From Apostichopus japonicus (taxonomy: Eukaryota; Echinodermata; Holothuroidea; Aspidochirotida; Stichopodidae), in NCBI RefSeq assembly GCF_037975245.1, contig NC_092574.1, positions 6,628,713-6,692,712 on the forward strand: a stretch of 64,000 bases of DNA, read 5' to 3'. The notes under the pieces were generated by a model. That model did no database searches. It was given only the letters and a program-made list of their open reading frames with translations, and was not told the DNA's origin. Below are positions 1 through 12,700 of this stretch, piece after piece. Each line of letters opens with the position of its first letter. Positions within the stretch are counted from its first letter, which is position 1. The position numbers and the translations under genes were made by a program.

Positions 1-89
1 TGGAAGTTTTCTACTGGTCAGTAATAATAATAGTAATTAACAGTTCTTATATAGTACAACTTAAAATAAAGTCTGGCCACGCTGTAATT

Positions 90-345
90 AACCCTGGTCA
101 TTAGTAACTTGTCACACCTACACACACCCAAGTGTGCACAATTCAAACAATCTCTCCTGGGGCACCACAGTGCACCACAGCTAGTGTCCCCTGGGCGCCT
201 TCCCATAGGGTGCAGCCACAAACCGGCGCACCATTTATACACCTGGGTGAAGAGAGGCAATGGAGATAAGGTGCCTTGCTCAAGTACACATTGTAATGAT
301 CTGGCCAGGATTCAAACTTGCACTCATCTGTGACGTTTGTAACAC
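90..345 (-). mobile_element. SINE-like relic
   Basis: Read on the minus strand, this stretch has a tRNA box-B-like core (GTTTGAATCC near 310) followed by a body that includes the phrase GAGCAAGGCACCTTATC. I recognise that type of phrase from tRNA-derived SINEs of invertebrate deuterostomes, but this is memory and not a search. No convincing box A is visible, so the copy looks 5' incomplete. It is presumably inside an upstream STIM intron. The short open frames on both strands are incidental. Confidence 0.4.
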
Positions 346-2655
346 AAACAAGTTATGTACATTGATGACAGAAAAAAAGTTAACCAAGAAATCCTCGTTT
401 GGGTAGGGAGAGGCATGATATTTAGTTACAAAGTTTTCATTTTTATAGCTACAAATTTATATTTTGCGTTTGAGATTTCATTGTTGCCCAACCCTTCATT
501 CTAACATTTCTGAAATAACGTAAAGAAATGGACTTCACTTCATCTCGCACGCGCATCGTACAGTACGAGTAAAATATCTCGTGGAGGCCAACAATTTGTA
601 AATGCTACAGGCTTTGCGACTGGAGTATCATCGCAGATGTGTGCCGACGACTACGATCCAGTTATCTGTCTAGGATTTGCTCCTTACAGGCAACCAGACA
701 TTTTATCTAGCGACCACGGATGACTAAGATTTGCTAGGCTTCCCTTCATTTTTGAAAGAGGAAACTTGAGGAAGACTAGCAGTCGTTTCTTCAGCATGCA
801 CAGTTTACTACCGTTAATACACCATGGAACACCATGTTATAGTGTGTAGTGTTGTTCTATAGCTTTTTGGCAACTGACAAGGGTCTTTTTTCGAAGGTTA
901 GTGTCATAGATTCTGTAAAGTAAAAAAAATTGTGCAATCACAAAATAAAACAAAGAGAGATGAAGAGACCAGTCGTCTGAGGATTTGTCTAAAGTTTGCG
1001 GTAGATGTTATGTAATTATTCTGCTTCATTCATAATATCTCTAATATTAAGAATAAAAGTGGTGGCAGTCTACCGTTGCATATCCCAAACTCGACTAGTT
1101 TTACATTCAGATGTGGCCGACCGCCTATATTTTTTGCCGGCTCCAAATTCGTTTCTACAAAGTCACTTTCAGATACTGTATATATACTGTACATATCCCA
1201 TCATAAAGATAACAATACCTTTAAAAACCTAATCCCAAATAATGACATGTAATACTGTACCTTTCTCTCTTCTAAGATTTAGAAAATTATAAAAAAAAAA
1301 AAAGAATCTTGAATGTTTCTCAGAAATGTAAGGTTACTTGAAATTCCCAGCTGGAGATTTTAACCTTTTGCTACAAAAGAAAAAATTGTATAATGTTTCC
1401 AAAGTGTGACCCTTTGGGTTAAAAACCTGTGGTTAAACCGAAGATCAAGTGTCTATTAGTCGCTGTTCAGTGTTGATGTAGTCGAAACAAACCCTGCCAA
1501 AGTCACTCCATTCTTTTAAATTGTACTACTCAGATTACAGGATGAGCTGTCCCATTAGGTCAGTTTTTTTTTCTGGTTTAACTTTATTTTACATATTCTT
1601 TTTCCTACAGCTGTAATCTCAGTTTCGTTCACTTTTAAGGAGACCAAAAAATGTTGATTTCAATTTGACTTTGCTTTTTCGTCTTTGAAGCAATCGAGGC
1701 TGTTCTTCTCACTTGAATTCTTCTCAGGTTGTAAATATGGTTTGAGCAATCCTGGTACATATTCTAGGTCAATCTTAGACATTCAGGGCAGGCCACAAAT
1801 CTTGAGACCTTGGCTGTTTACTAGACAGCCGTCATGGGCTTCCAATGTAAAAATGCAGATTGAACAGTGACGGTCATTTTGAACAAATGGAAATCTGCAC
1901 ACCCCTCTATGTACATATTACATAGCTGCCATTGAGGCCCCTCTAACACTCATCTCCATCCATCATTTAAATTCTTTGGTAATCGTCTATTTTGGAAGGC
2001 AGTTTGCTTTGACCTTTGACATCCTCTTGTTGCCAACGTTGTAGCGTTGTGAATTTACTGTTTAATGATCTAAATGTTGTTAACCCTGTACCTTGCGGTT
2101 GATTGTTATCATATATTTATTTTCAAACAAATTCAATGATCTGTATGATTGGAAGAAATTTTGGTTCTTTTCAGATGAATTTGTGGTTTTTCTTTTGGCA
2201 AGTGTTGATCATTTCGGTACTCTAAACGGAACCATTTAAAAGATTAGAAGATGATTCTTAAAGTTTAAACTGAATTTTATTCGATTTAACCGTGTAAACT
2301 TACACGGCACAGCCCTAGGTTGTTGGTAGCATAAAAGTCGCTAAGTCAGTGGAGCATCTTGAGTTGCCAAGTTCTTACATGTTTCGTACAGCAAAGCTAT
2401 GGTATTAAAAGGTTCTGAGGCCTTCTTGTCTTAAGCATCAAAGTTAGTGCATATAGTCTGTGAGCTGAGACTGAATTCAAGTTAACATCTCATAACGAGC
2501 CTGCCGATATAACAATGATCGGAGTTACGAGCACGTCCCCAGGTGATATCAAGACATGCCTTGAAGGTTTTATTCGAGGGTGGTGTGAAACTCTGTGCTA
2601 ATTTGACAACAAATTGTAGTCTCTCGTTATGGGTAAACCTGGGAAACCAAGAAAT
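346..2655. other. Non-coding stretch, presumed STIM intron
   Basis: I see no exon, RNA gene or complete transposon here. I looked for the STIM EF-hand exons, which encode acidic calcium-binding loops and the short helix before the SAM domain, and found no match on the plus strand. The sequence is AT-rich with a few homopolymer runs. It is probably intronic because the first visible exon downstream starts inside a codon. Confidence 0.5.
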
Positions 2656-3491
2656 TGAATATATAATAATAATAAATAAATACCATATCTTAAAGTGCTG
2701 TTATCATGAAATAAAACATGCTCAAGAGCACTGTACAAAAGAACCAATACCTGGAATATGAAATTACCAAACTAAAGAAAACCTAAAAGTAATAACAACA
2801 GCAATAAAAGTAAAATATGATAAGACAGGGTTATAAACCACAATTAAGAACATAAAAATATAAATATACATAAAAATGGGCACAGTTATATGAATAAAAC
2901 AACGAATAAGATTAATGCCCATACTCAAGCCTACAAAGATAAGTTTTCAAATGCTTCTTAAAAGTGTCAATAGATGTGACATTTCTCAAGTGATGAGTAA
3001 GAGAATTCCAGAGTTTAGGACCTGCTGCACTGAACGAACAATCTCCATATGCGACTTTGTTAGTACGAGGAATGACTAGAGAAAGATGACTTTGGGGACC
3101 GTAATGTCCTAGCTGGAGTGTAGCGTTTCACCAAATCAGTCATATAACTCGGAGATTGATCATGAAGAATACGAAAAATGTGCAGAATGAGCTTGTAATT
3201 TATCCGGCGATGAATTGGCAACCAATGCAGGTCTCGGAGTACTGGAGTGATGTGTTCGTAACGGCGGGTTCTGGTGATGATTCTGGCAGCCGTATTCTGG
3301 ACCCTCTGTAGTTTTTTGATTGAGGAGCATGACGTTCCATTCAGGAGAGCATTACAGTAATCGAAACGAGATGTAACCAGCGAATAGATGAGAGACTTAG
3401 TTACCTCCTCTTTAAGGGATGGACAAATTCTCCCGATGATGCGTAATCGGTTGTAACGAGAGCAACTATTTAAATTTATATCGTTTTCCAT
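2656..3491 (-). mobile_element. L2/CR1-like LINE 3' end, frameshifted
   Basis: The minus strand encodes the C-terminal part of a non-LTR reverse transcriptase. Typical stretches are SRFDYCNALLNG, LQRVQNTAARIITR and LRDLHWLPI, and after a one-base frameshift near 3085-3100 the motif YGDCSFSAAGPKLWNSL follows. About 250 bases of 3' UTR end in an (ATT)n-type tail at about 2656-2680, which is how L2-type LINEs usually end. The catalytic domain with its YADD motif is missing, so this is a dead 5'-truncated copy. It lies antisense in the intron just before the SAM exon. Confidence 0.85.
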
Positions 3492-3595
3492 AGAATCTGC
3501 TTTTTCATATTTTCCAATCGTCCTGAGCTTTCGTGGTCAGTTGCTCAAAGATATTTTTTTGAAACTTTTACTCTTTGCTCTGTTATCTTTGGTAG

Positions 3596-3707
3596 TGTAT
3601 AACTGGACGGTGGACGAAACAGTGCGGTGGCTGGTGGACTTTGTAGAGCTGCCGCAGTATGCCGAGACGTTCCAGAATAATGCCATCGAAGGATCCACCC
3701 TGCCGAA
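3596..3707 (+). CDS. STIM: STIM exon: first half of SAM domain
   Basis: The exon follows the acceptor TTTGGTAG and ends at the donor GTGAGT. It encodes YNWTVDETVRWLVDFVELPQ and about 17 more residues, a close match to the start of the human STIM1 SAM domain, which aids luminal oligomerisation. It begins with the last two bases of a codon and ends with two bases of a lysine codon completed by the next exon. This is the most upstream STIM exon I can find. Confidence 0.93.
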
Positions 3708-6700
3708 GTGAGTGTAAATTGTATTTATCTCCCTGTGGACCTCTGTGATCCTTTCTCTCTCCCACCCCCCCCCCACCCCCACCATGCATGTGTACCCTCT
3801 ACTCTCACCCTTACTTTTTTCTCTCTAATCTAGCACAATCGGTAACCTTAAGCACCGTGTGACCCTTGCTAGCATTGTCAACTTTCAACTCTCTGTGAGA
3901 GATGTTTTCAGAATGTCACCAAGAACAGATCTCTGGTCTAAGGTTTGGGGGGGTTGGAAGGAATGCAAACAAATATTTTACTGTTAAAGCACTGTTTGAT
4001 TTAACTTGCCCGACCCAACATTGAAAACAAGGGTTCACTGAAGGAAGACTTTGAGCAGATTGGATCAATTTCTCTCTTTTCTTCCCTCTCTCTTTCCTTT
4101 AGTGATTGTAAGGGATTTATATTCCTGTGTGTTGTTAATATTCCTCTCTTTAAACTCTAGTGCATATATTTGTTTTGTTTTCTTTGGTGGATCTGCTTTC
4201 TCCTTTGCTATTTGCTTCTTGTTAGGTTCTTCCAATATTTTTATTTTTTAACATTTGTGGGGGGGAAAAACTTTGAAATGAAAATTAAATGACATAGTGC
4301 CTTCTTCTTGCATTTGTATCCAAGCGTGCAGCGAGATAATAAAAATTGTGATATCAGATCTTGGCTTTAGTCAGAATTTTTTTTTTATGATTAATTATTA
4401 CTGTAATATATACATGAGCTTGATTCCTATCTATGGTGTATAAAGTTAACTACTGTACCGGAAGAAACCTCCAGGGTTTGCCTGGTTTAACATAAGGGTA
4501 GTGATAATTCTGAAAATCAATATATATTCAGTATATATGCTCCCAACCAGTACATGTGCAACTTTGTATAGTTGTGATTGCATGCATTTCCTCATACCAG
4601 CACAAATATACATATGCACAGTTCCATATTTTACTTGCACTTAAATTTCATCTTTATTCAGACAAGCATGCAAATGTTCTTAAAGTTTCTGGGAACACAC
4701 CCTGGGGCTCTGACAAGAGGAGAAGTCAATATTTAAAAAAAAAAAATTATAAAAAAAAAAAATGGAAAAAAAAATATAACCTTACACAATTTCTGACAGT
4801 TACAGTATATAGTGAATTTAGATTTCCATACCACAGAATATTATACAGTCGGGTATGAAATGGCAGGTTCTTCAAAAGGGTTGTAAACATATAAAACTTG
4901 TTGAACGGAAGCTTGAACAGGGCATCTAAGCTTAGGTTAAAAATGCATTTGAAAGTCAGTTGAGAAGGTGACGAAAAGTCTGTCAAGACCAATAATATAG
5001 CGATATCAAATTTAGGATAGTTTCTTAGTTCAATAAAAAATTATGAAGAGATGAAGAGAACATTGTTATCAGTGGGGAGGATAGTGGGAAGATGATAAAA
5101 TACTGCAGTCTAATTGAAATGTCATTGTAAGGAATTCATCCCATATTTGAAGGGGGGGGGGGGGGGGGGGAATGGTTTAAAGAATGTTAGAAACGTTTCC
5201 TCAGATGGAAATGAAATCAATGATGGGTGTTTTCATTAGGGTTTGGTTATCCTTTAAAACCACAACATTTTTGGTTGATTGTTTATTTATGTTCTTCACT
5301 CCTCTCTTACCTGTCTCCGACCAACACATGCCCTCCAATCTACTACCATGACCTAACCAAATTAACCCTGCCACCACCCCATCCCCCTCCCCCTCCCCAC
5401 CCCTTCTTGTTCGTTCTCATTGTTATAGATTCCACGGAGATCATGTTTAATAAATATCGATTATCGTCAATCATCGATTGGTAATTATTTAATACTTGAT
5501 GAACATGTTTCTTTTTGTTTCTATCACTCCTGTAGGCTGGCAGTCAACAGTCCAACATTCCTCCAAGGTATCCTGGGGATCACAAATCCTATACATCGAC
5601 AGAAAATATCACTCAAAGCGATGGACGCGGTTCTGTTTGGTCCTCCAAAGCGTAAGTAGGGATAACGTGTGTACACAGATCTGTGTACACATATTTACTT
5701 CGCTCCTCGCTTACCTGTCTCCCCACAGCCTTAGTACCCTCGTTCTACCCTGCCTAGAATGTCCTGGTAATCTTTTAACACTGTGCACCCTCTATGACCG
5801 GCTCCTTCGGTCACCGCCTTTCCTTCTCATTCTACCAACCAAAGTGTCTAGATCGCAAATTTTCGAGCGGATTTTGTCCACTTTTGGTTTCCCAGGAAGG
5901 AAAATACTGTTCTGGGAAATTTAACCATATAATAAAAATGACAGCAAGTGGGAGGACAGGGGGAGGGGGGAGGAGGTGGGGGTTCTCTTTCACACAGCTA
6001 TGAACTTTCCAAAAACAAAGAAAAGTGTCACACATTTTTCTGTAATTCATCATCATTTTGAAACTTCAACACAACTTCATTTATGTAGTTCCTTGTTTTA
6101 GGTTGTTTTTCAAATCTCTCTGTAAGTCTTCCATTCAATTGGTACATACACATGACCTACCTGCAATTATTCAACAACAACAAAATTCCCTCCCTGTTGT
6201 TGTTTATATTTATGATTCATTCATATTCGATATGTCAACTCCGATCACCATGGTAATGAATGGGCTTGCTCACATCTAAAAGCAGTGATATTGCAATATC
6301 CTGCTATTATGCATTTTTTTTTGTCATATCTCAAAAATTCTATATGCAAGAAGATAACAACAAAACCAAGAGAAAAATGAAAAAAACAGGCAAATTTTGA
6401 GAGTCTTCTGTATACCATTGCATTAGTGACATTCATCAAACCATTAAGCTCTTTGTTTTATTGCATAATTTGCAAATAAATGGAACTTTAGGTTCTTTGG
6501 CGAATTAGTAAATTATGCAATATTTGCCTTTGAAGTGTGGATGCAAGCAATTTATGGAAAGCAGAAAATATGTTTTTTTTTAATTTTTGGAAGTGCTCTG
6601 TTTTTTATTGAAGTTGAAAATGTGAGAGAGGGTTTTTTCTTTACTTGAGATCTGTTATTAATCATAGAGTGTTTTAATACGCATGCAATAAATTCAGGGT

Positions 6701-9700
6701 GACTAGCAGGCCTCTTGAGTCTGTCATCTATGGAGGTGAAAGGTTGAAATTGACTAAAAATAATGGCCAGAAACAGCTTATACATTCCACCAGTCTTTCC
6801 CCCTTTTTGTAAACAAATCTGCGAACCCAAACTCTTCCAACGTGTGCCATAAAACAATAAGCCTCACACCCTTACACAACTCCACCAGCCTTGTCCAAGG
6901 ACATCTGTTTTTTGTGAATATCTCGGCAGATGTCTTGGACAATTTTGACACAGTCCTACAGAGAGTATATGATATATGTATGTTCTGGTCTAGTTTATAC
7001 TGTAGTTGGTATATATGGTTTTAGCCCTCACTGTTGAAGTCATGCACTAGGGATGACTCATTTAAAACCTTTGTGGATGTTTTATGGAAGAGACGGACTT
7101 GGTTATTTAAGTAGAAATAAAAGATTTGCTTCTTTTGTAACCAGTCTTGGTATCAAGGTTTTATGTAAGCTGCTACCATGTGTTGTGACCTTTGTCATAA
7201 AAAAAAAAGGAAAATGAAAAGAGTTTTTATCTCTGGAACCTTAAGTTTTCTTTACAATTTTAAGAAAAATTGTGAATGGTTTTAGTTTACAAGTTTTCTC
7301 CTGGAATTTTGTTTTTGTAAACCAGTTTAGGAAGATGATTTTGTGTCTGGAATTGAAATGCTGCTGTGGGTGGACTTGCAACCAGATACAAGTTTAGGTT
7401 AAAAATATCAACCTACATGGGTTACCACAAACATAAAATTTAAAAAAAAATGGGGGAAAATATACATATATATCAAATTTGATGGTAATCTTTACATCTC
7501 TCAGTAAAACTTGATGCGAAAAGAAGTTTTAAAGATACTCACATCAACACTGACTAAGCCCATTTATGTAACATTTGTTGCAGTAGGGAGCTCTGTATCA
7601 TGCACAAGTCTGTATCCAGCTGTACAGCTTTCCTTTTATGCAAATTAGTACTGTTCATGTAGTCTACAAATATATGCTCTGTATAAATCAATTTTCATTA
7701 AATGTGACTGAATGACTTTGTGGTCTAAAGTGTGGAATTGGTTGCACCATAAATAATATCTGACAACTTCATTGGGAGGTGAAAAGGAGTGGGGGAGGGG
7801 TGGGGGAAACAAAGAAAGGACTGTGAGAGAAGATTTCCTCCGCTCCTCTCTTACCTACTGTACCTGTCTCTCACTCCACAATTGCACTTTCCTATCTACT
7901 TAACTACACATTTTGGAAACATTTTAGCACTGCGCCCTCGCTCCCTGGGCCACACCCACTAATTCCTCCTTCCGTATCTACCCGCCCGGAAGTTTGTCTT
8001 TGTTTGTCTTTTCTTTAGAAATCGTGCACCTTTCAAACGTATTTTAGTTTGGGATCTGATACAGTGACTCTAGGATCCCAAGCTATAATAAGCTCGGTTG
8101 CGCTCAGCTGGTTTTGTAATGTCATTATTTGGATATTTGGTGCAACATTTTGTATAGCACTGCTCGTAACAAAAACGGAAGTAACTTGGAGATACCAGTA
8201 AAATTTAGGTAGCAGGGAGTGGGTTGTTTCCGTTATTGTTTTGGCCAACCAGTTTTGCATAATAAAAAGGTTCTCTTGTTTAACGACAGAGCGATAAAAG
8301 AAGAAAGGAAATAATTTGATCACTACTGCGTGGGTTTCTTATCCATCTGTTTTATTTCCTTGCTGATGTTGCTGGCATGGCTGTGTGTGTTTATAGATGT
8401 ATATATGTGATGGCATGGCTATTTGTGTGTAGATGAATGTGTGATGGCATGGCTGTGTGTGCATTTAGATGTATGTGTGATGGCATGGCTGTATGGATGT
8501 ATGTGTGATGGCATGGCTGTGTGTGTAGATGTATATGTGATGGCATGGCTGTGTGTGCATTTAGATGTATGTGTGATGGCATGGCTGTATGGATGTATGT
8601 GTGATGGCATGGCTGTGTGTGTAGATGTATATGTGATGGCATGGCTGTGTGTGCATTTAGATGTATGTGTGATGGCATGGCTGTGTGTGTAGATGTTTGT
8701 GTGATGGCATGTGTGAGCGTATAGATGTATGTGTGATGTCATGGCTGTGTGTGTAGATGTTTGTGTGATGGCATGGCTGTGTGTGTAGATGTTTGTGTGA
8801 TGGCATGGCTGTGTGTGTAGATGTTTGTGTGATGGCATGGCTCATGGCTGTGTGTGTGGGTATAGTTGCGTGGCTGTGTGTGTGTACCCTCGGTTTATAA
8901 TCAGGGTAACACAAAAATTTACACTATGGATTAGTTTGATACTTGGTACATGAATTCATCTTAGTTTGTTGTATAAGACTTCCAGTCATAGAGGTCAAAG
9001 GTCATCTGAGGTAATCAAAGGTGAAAATCTGAGAAACCTAGTCAACACCATAATTCCCTAAATAAGGCTTTGGTGAATTTCATATTGAGTGTGTGTGTGT
9101 GTCTTAGTTGGTCCCACACAAAAAACCACTGTGTTGAGTATCGGTGAACAGTTGGTTCTGGCATGTTTATCCTGGTCAATGACCAATGTGCTCCTTCATT
9201 AAGAGCTTGGCTTATCTCTTTAGTTATTCATCTAGCCATCCGTCTATCTATCCATTCGTTTCATTCATTTAATGATTTAACTATTTATCATCTGATATTT
9301 ACAGCTATGAATAGTTACATCAAAGACTGGGTCCTCGTTCTTTCCTTAATCATCGCTCTCGGAGGCTGCTGGTTTGCTTTCGTCCAACATAGATATTCGA
9401 GGAACCACATCATGAACGAGCTTGAAGGTCTCCAGCAAGCAGAAGACTCCTTAAAACAGATGCAGGATAAGTAAGTCATTGGGGGCGCACTCCGTATAAC
9501 TTGTGACCTTTGACACTACCGCAAGGTGGTGGTGGTCATCATTCACAAGGTCCTGACATTTATAGTGAATTGTTAAAAAATCCTCTGAAACTGTTATAAA
9601 CCACTACCCAAAGTAGCCCAAGATATATACCTCTGGCAAAGGTGTGATTTTATTCATACAATTTGAGGTAGTACCACATCTAGACTTCAAGAGGTTGTAC

Positions 9701-12700
9701 CTCATCAAGGCTTCCAGAAGACTTTCCTTTCATCAGTTTTTTTTCTATTCTACATGGCTTACCTTTTGCAATATAGTTGAGTGAAGACCACATTGCAGAG
9801 TGGGTGTACTATCGTAATGAAATGCCTATGTTTTACATGGCTTGCCTATTGCACTATAAGAAGAACACATTGCAGATTGGGTGTACTATCTTACTGAAAT
9901 GCCTATTCACACTGAAGTACTACTACACCTTTTGAACATTTATTATCTGGTTAATAAAAAGTGTGTCCATTGTCGGATGCTCTTACACAACATGTTTGTT
10001 TGTTTACCAACTGTAAGTATAGTGTAAATCTATGTTACATAGGTTCTTTCCTTATGATTAAGATCAACACACAGTAGGTAAGAACCATAGATTATGCATT
10101 AAATTAAGACCCATATTTATACTTTATCATGAGAATGCTTTCATAACGTTGCCCTCTATTGAATGGCATTCTAGTGGGGGGGGGCATATCATCCAATCAT
10201 GAATGTTGTCCTCATAGTGTCCCCTCCCAGGTGCTGATACTCCTCTGCCCCCTAAATTTTACCTGTCATGAACACTTCATTGGATGCATTTTTGCACTTC
10301 CAAAAATTGTTTGCCCCCCCCCACTGAAAACTGTTGCCTTGCCACTCCCCCTCCCTACAACTCTTAAAATTCTGGTATCACCAGTGATCTTGAAGATTAG
10401 AACTGGATTGTACCATTTGCACAATCACGTTAGCTATCCCCAAGGTATGTCGATGGTGTATAGCATAACTCTTTGTACCCGTCAACCAAACCAAATTCAT
10501 GGTACAGAGTGCTATTCTGTACTCTAAACCTGTACTGCTGTACTCAGACATGTGCATGGTAAATAGCCGCTGAGTGATTGATTCCATGATACGTTAGCAC
10601 TCTGCTTGACCAAACAATTGGCTGCCAAATGAGCCAATTTAAAGTAGATTACTTTCTGTTTGTCACAACCAGTTGCTTGTGATAGTTTTTGTTTTCCTTC
10701 AACCTTTTCACATCAGTGACCATTGAGGAAATCTCTAAAGGTTGTGATAGGGTTTGTCATGTCTTTGTAGTCATGTAATATTGCAGTGTCTTTGTTTAAA
10801 CGATGTACTTTTTTTTCAATTCTCATACTAGTTCTTTTTTCTTTTTCTTTTCTTGTCTCTCGTAGACTCGATGCCGCGAGGGAGGAACATGAATGTGCGG
10901 TCAGAGAGAAGCAGTATATGGAAGCCCAACTCAAGGACGAGATAAACAAAGCCAAGAGAGAGGCCGAGAGACTTAGACAAGTCCGCAAGTCTGACATTGG
11001 AAGTGAGAATACTCCCGAACACAACGAGGAAAAGTTGAGATTGGCTGAAGAGGAATTAGTACAGGTATTGTTATGTCGTAAATAGTAAGAGGAATTAGTA
11101 CAGGTATTGATATATATATATCAATATAAGGGAACGACCCCAGAGGCTCGGACAATAACGTATTATATTTCACAAATAATTCCATACCACTCAGTGGTGC
11201 TAAGAAAGTATGTGGTTTAGCTATAACTAGGTAGCAAGTTCTTACATGTTGTGATCCAGCATCTTACTAATTTCATTGTGACAAATTTGCCTTTTTACAA
11301 CTTGCCATGGTGAATACTACCGCTGAAGAGGAATTAGTACAGGTATTGTTATGTTATAAATAGTAAGTTTATGTTTCAGGGAACGACCCCAGCGGCTCCG
11401 ACCAAGACGTGTTTATATTTCACAAATAATTTCACACCACTCAGTGGTACTAAGAAAGTATATATGTGGCTTTGCTATACCCTCATTTGCAAGTTGTGAT
11501 ATGTTTTTAAATCCATCATCCAGCATCCTACTAATTTCATTGTGACGAATTATTTTCTTTTATACAACTTGCCATGTTTGAATACTCTCACTGTAATTTC
11601 ATCATATTTATATTATTTGTTATATCTATTTATACATTATTAGTGCAATTGTTGGCGGCAAAATAGAATGAGGTAATGTTTTCTGTGGCTGTAATTTGGC
11701 TTTTGGAAAATGTTCCTGGTGCACTTTTTTGGTGGCCCACTCAGTTAACAGAGGCTGTATTTTGGCTGTAAAGTGGTGAATGTGGAGTGGTTTCAGTACA
11801 AATTTGCAGTTTAAAAGGAGATATTGGAAAGTTATAACACAGGAAGAAATTATTACGTATAAACCTATCAGGGTAGCTCATGTTTCCTTTCGTTTTGTGG
11901 TTCAATCGCAGTGGCAGAGCATCAGTACAGTCAGGGGGGCCGATGCCCCCCCCCGGACTCAAATGGACTGCTGGCGCCCATTTCAACTTTTTACCACTTT
12001 TTACTTATTCGCGATTATTGACTTTTTGATTGTGCTCTCATCTGCCTATTGCCATTTGTCACATTATCTGCAAATTAAGCAAGGATCGGAAGTGTCATTT
12101 CCGGCGATCTAGGGAGTATCTTTACTCAAAAAATTTCTGTACGCTCTGCGCCAACCTGTGGTGGCGCACCGCTTAGATAGTTTCAAAAGTGCCCCTACAG
12201 ACCATTCTCGCCCCCCCCCTGACCAATACCCCTAGCTCCGCCACTGTTCAATAGAAATAGTCATTATTGTCCCCTCCTCTCTTGTCTTTCAGGTGAGGAG
12301 TGCTCTGCAGGAGACAGAGCGTCAATTGGATGAACTGATGGGCTGGTCCCCTCCGTCTCTCCTCCAACAGTGGTTGCAGCTGACACACGAGGTAGAAATG
12401 AGACACCACACGGTCAAGAAGAGTATCGCAGAGAGGCAGCTCCACGAAGCCAAAGAGGTGGTGAGTCAAGAACAGAATTGATGTATTCTCAGAAATAAGT
12501 CTCGTATAAGGTTAGGTCTCCTTTTAGCATCGAAAGAAATATTCTGGCATGTCTGTGGTAAGGCTGTCATTCTATTTGCCAACCCCATCCCTTGCAGAGG
12601 GAGTTTAATTTCGGAAAAAAAAAAGGTTTTAGTGACATCAAAAAGGAAAAAAGGGAAAATTAATTTCTTCAAGAAGTGAATGAGAGATAGAGAAATAGCT

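Noticed and set aside
346-3595. STIM EF-hand or signal-peptide exons
   Set aside because: I searched for the acidic loop and the helix before the SAM domain and saw nothing credible. They are probably upstream of the window.
8391-8914. Histidine-rich minus-strand proteins
   Set aside because: These are minisatellite translations inside a STIM intron.
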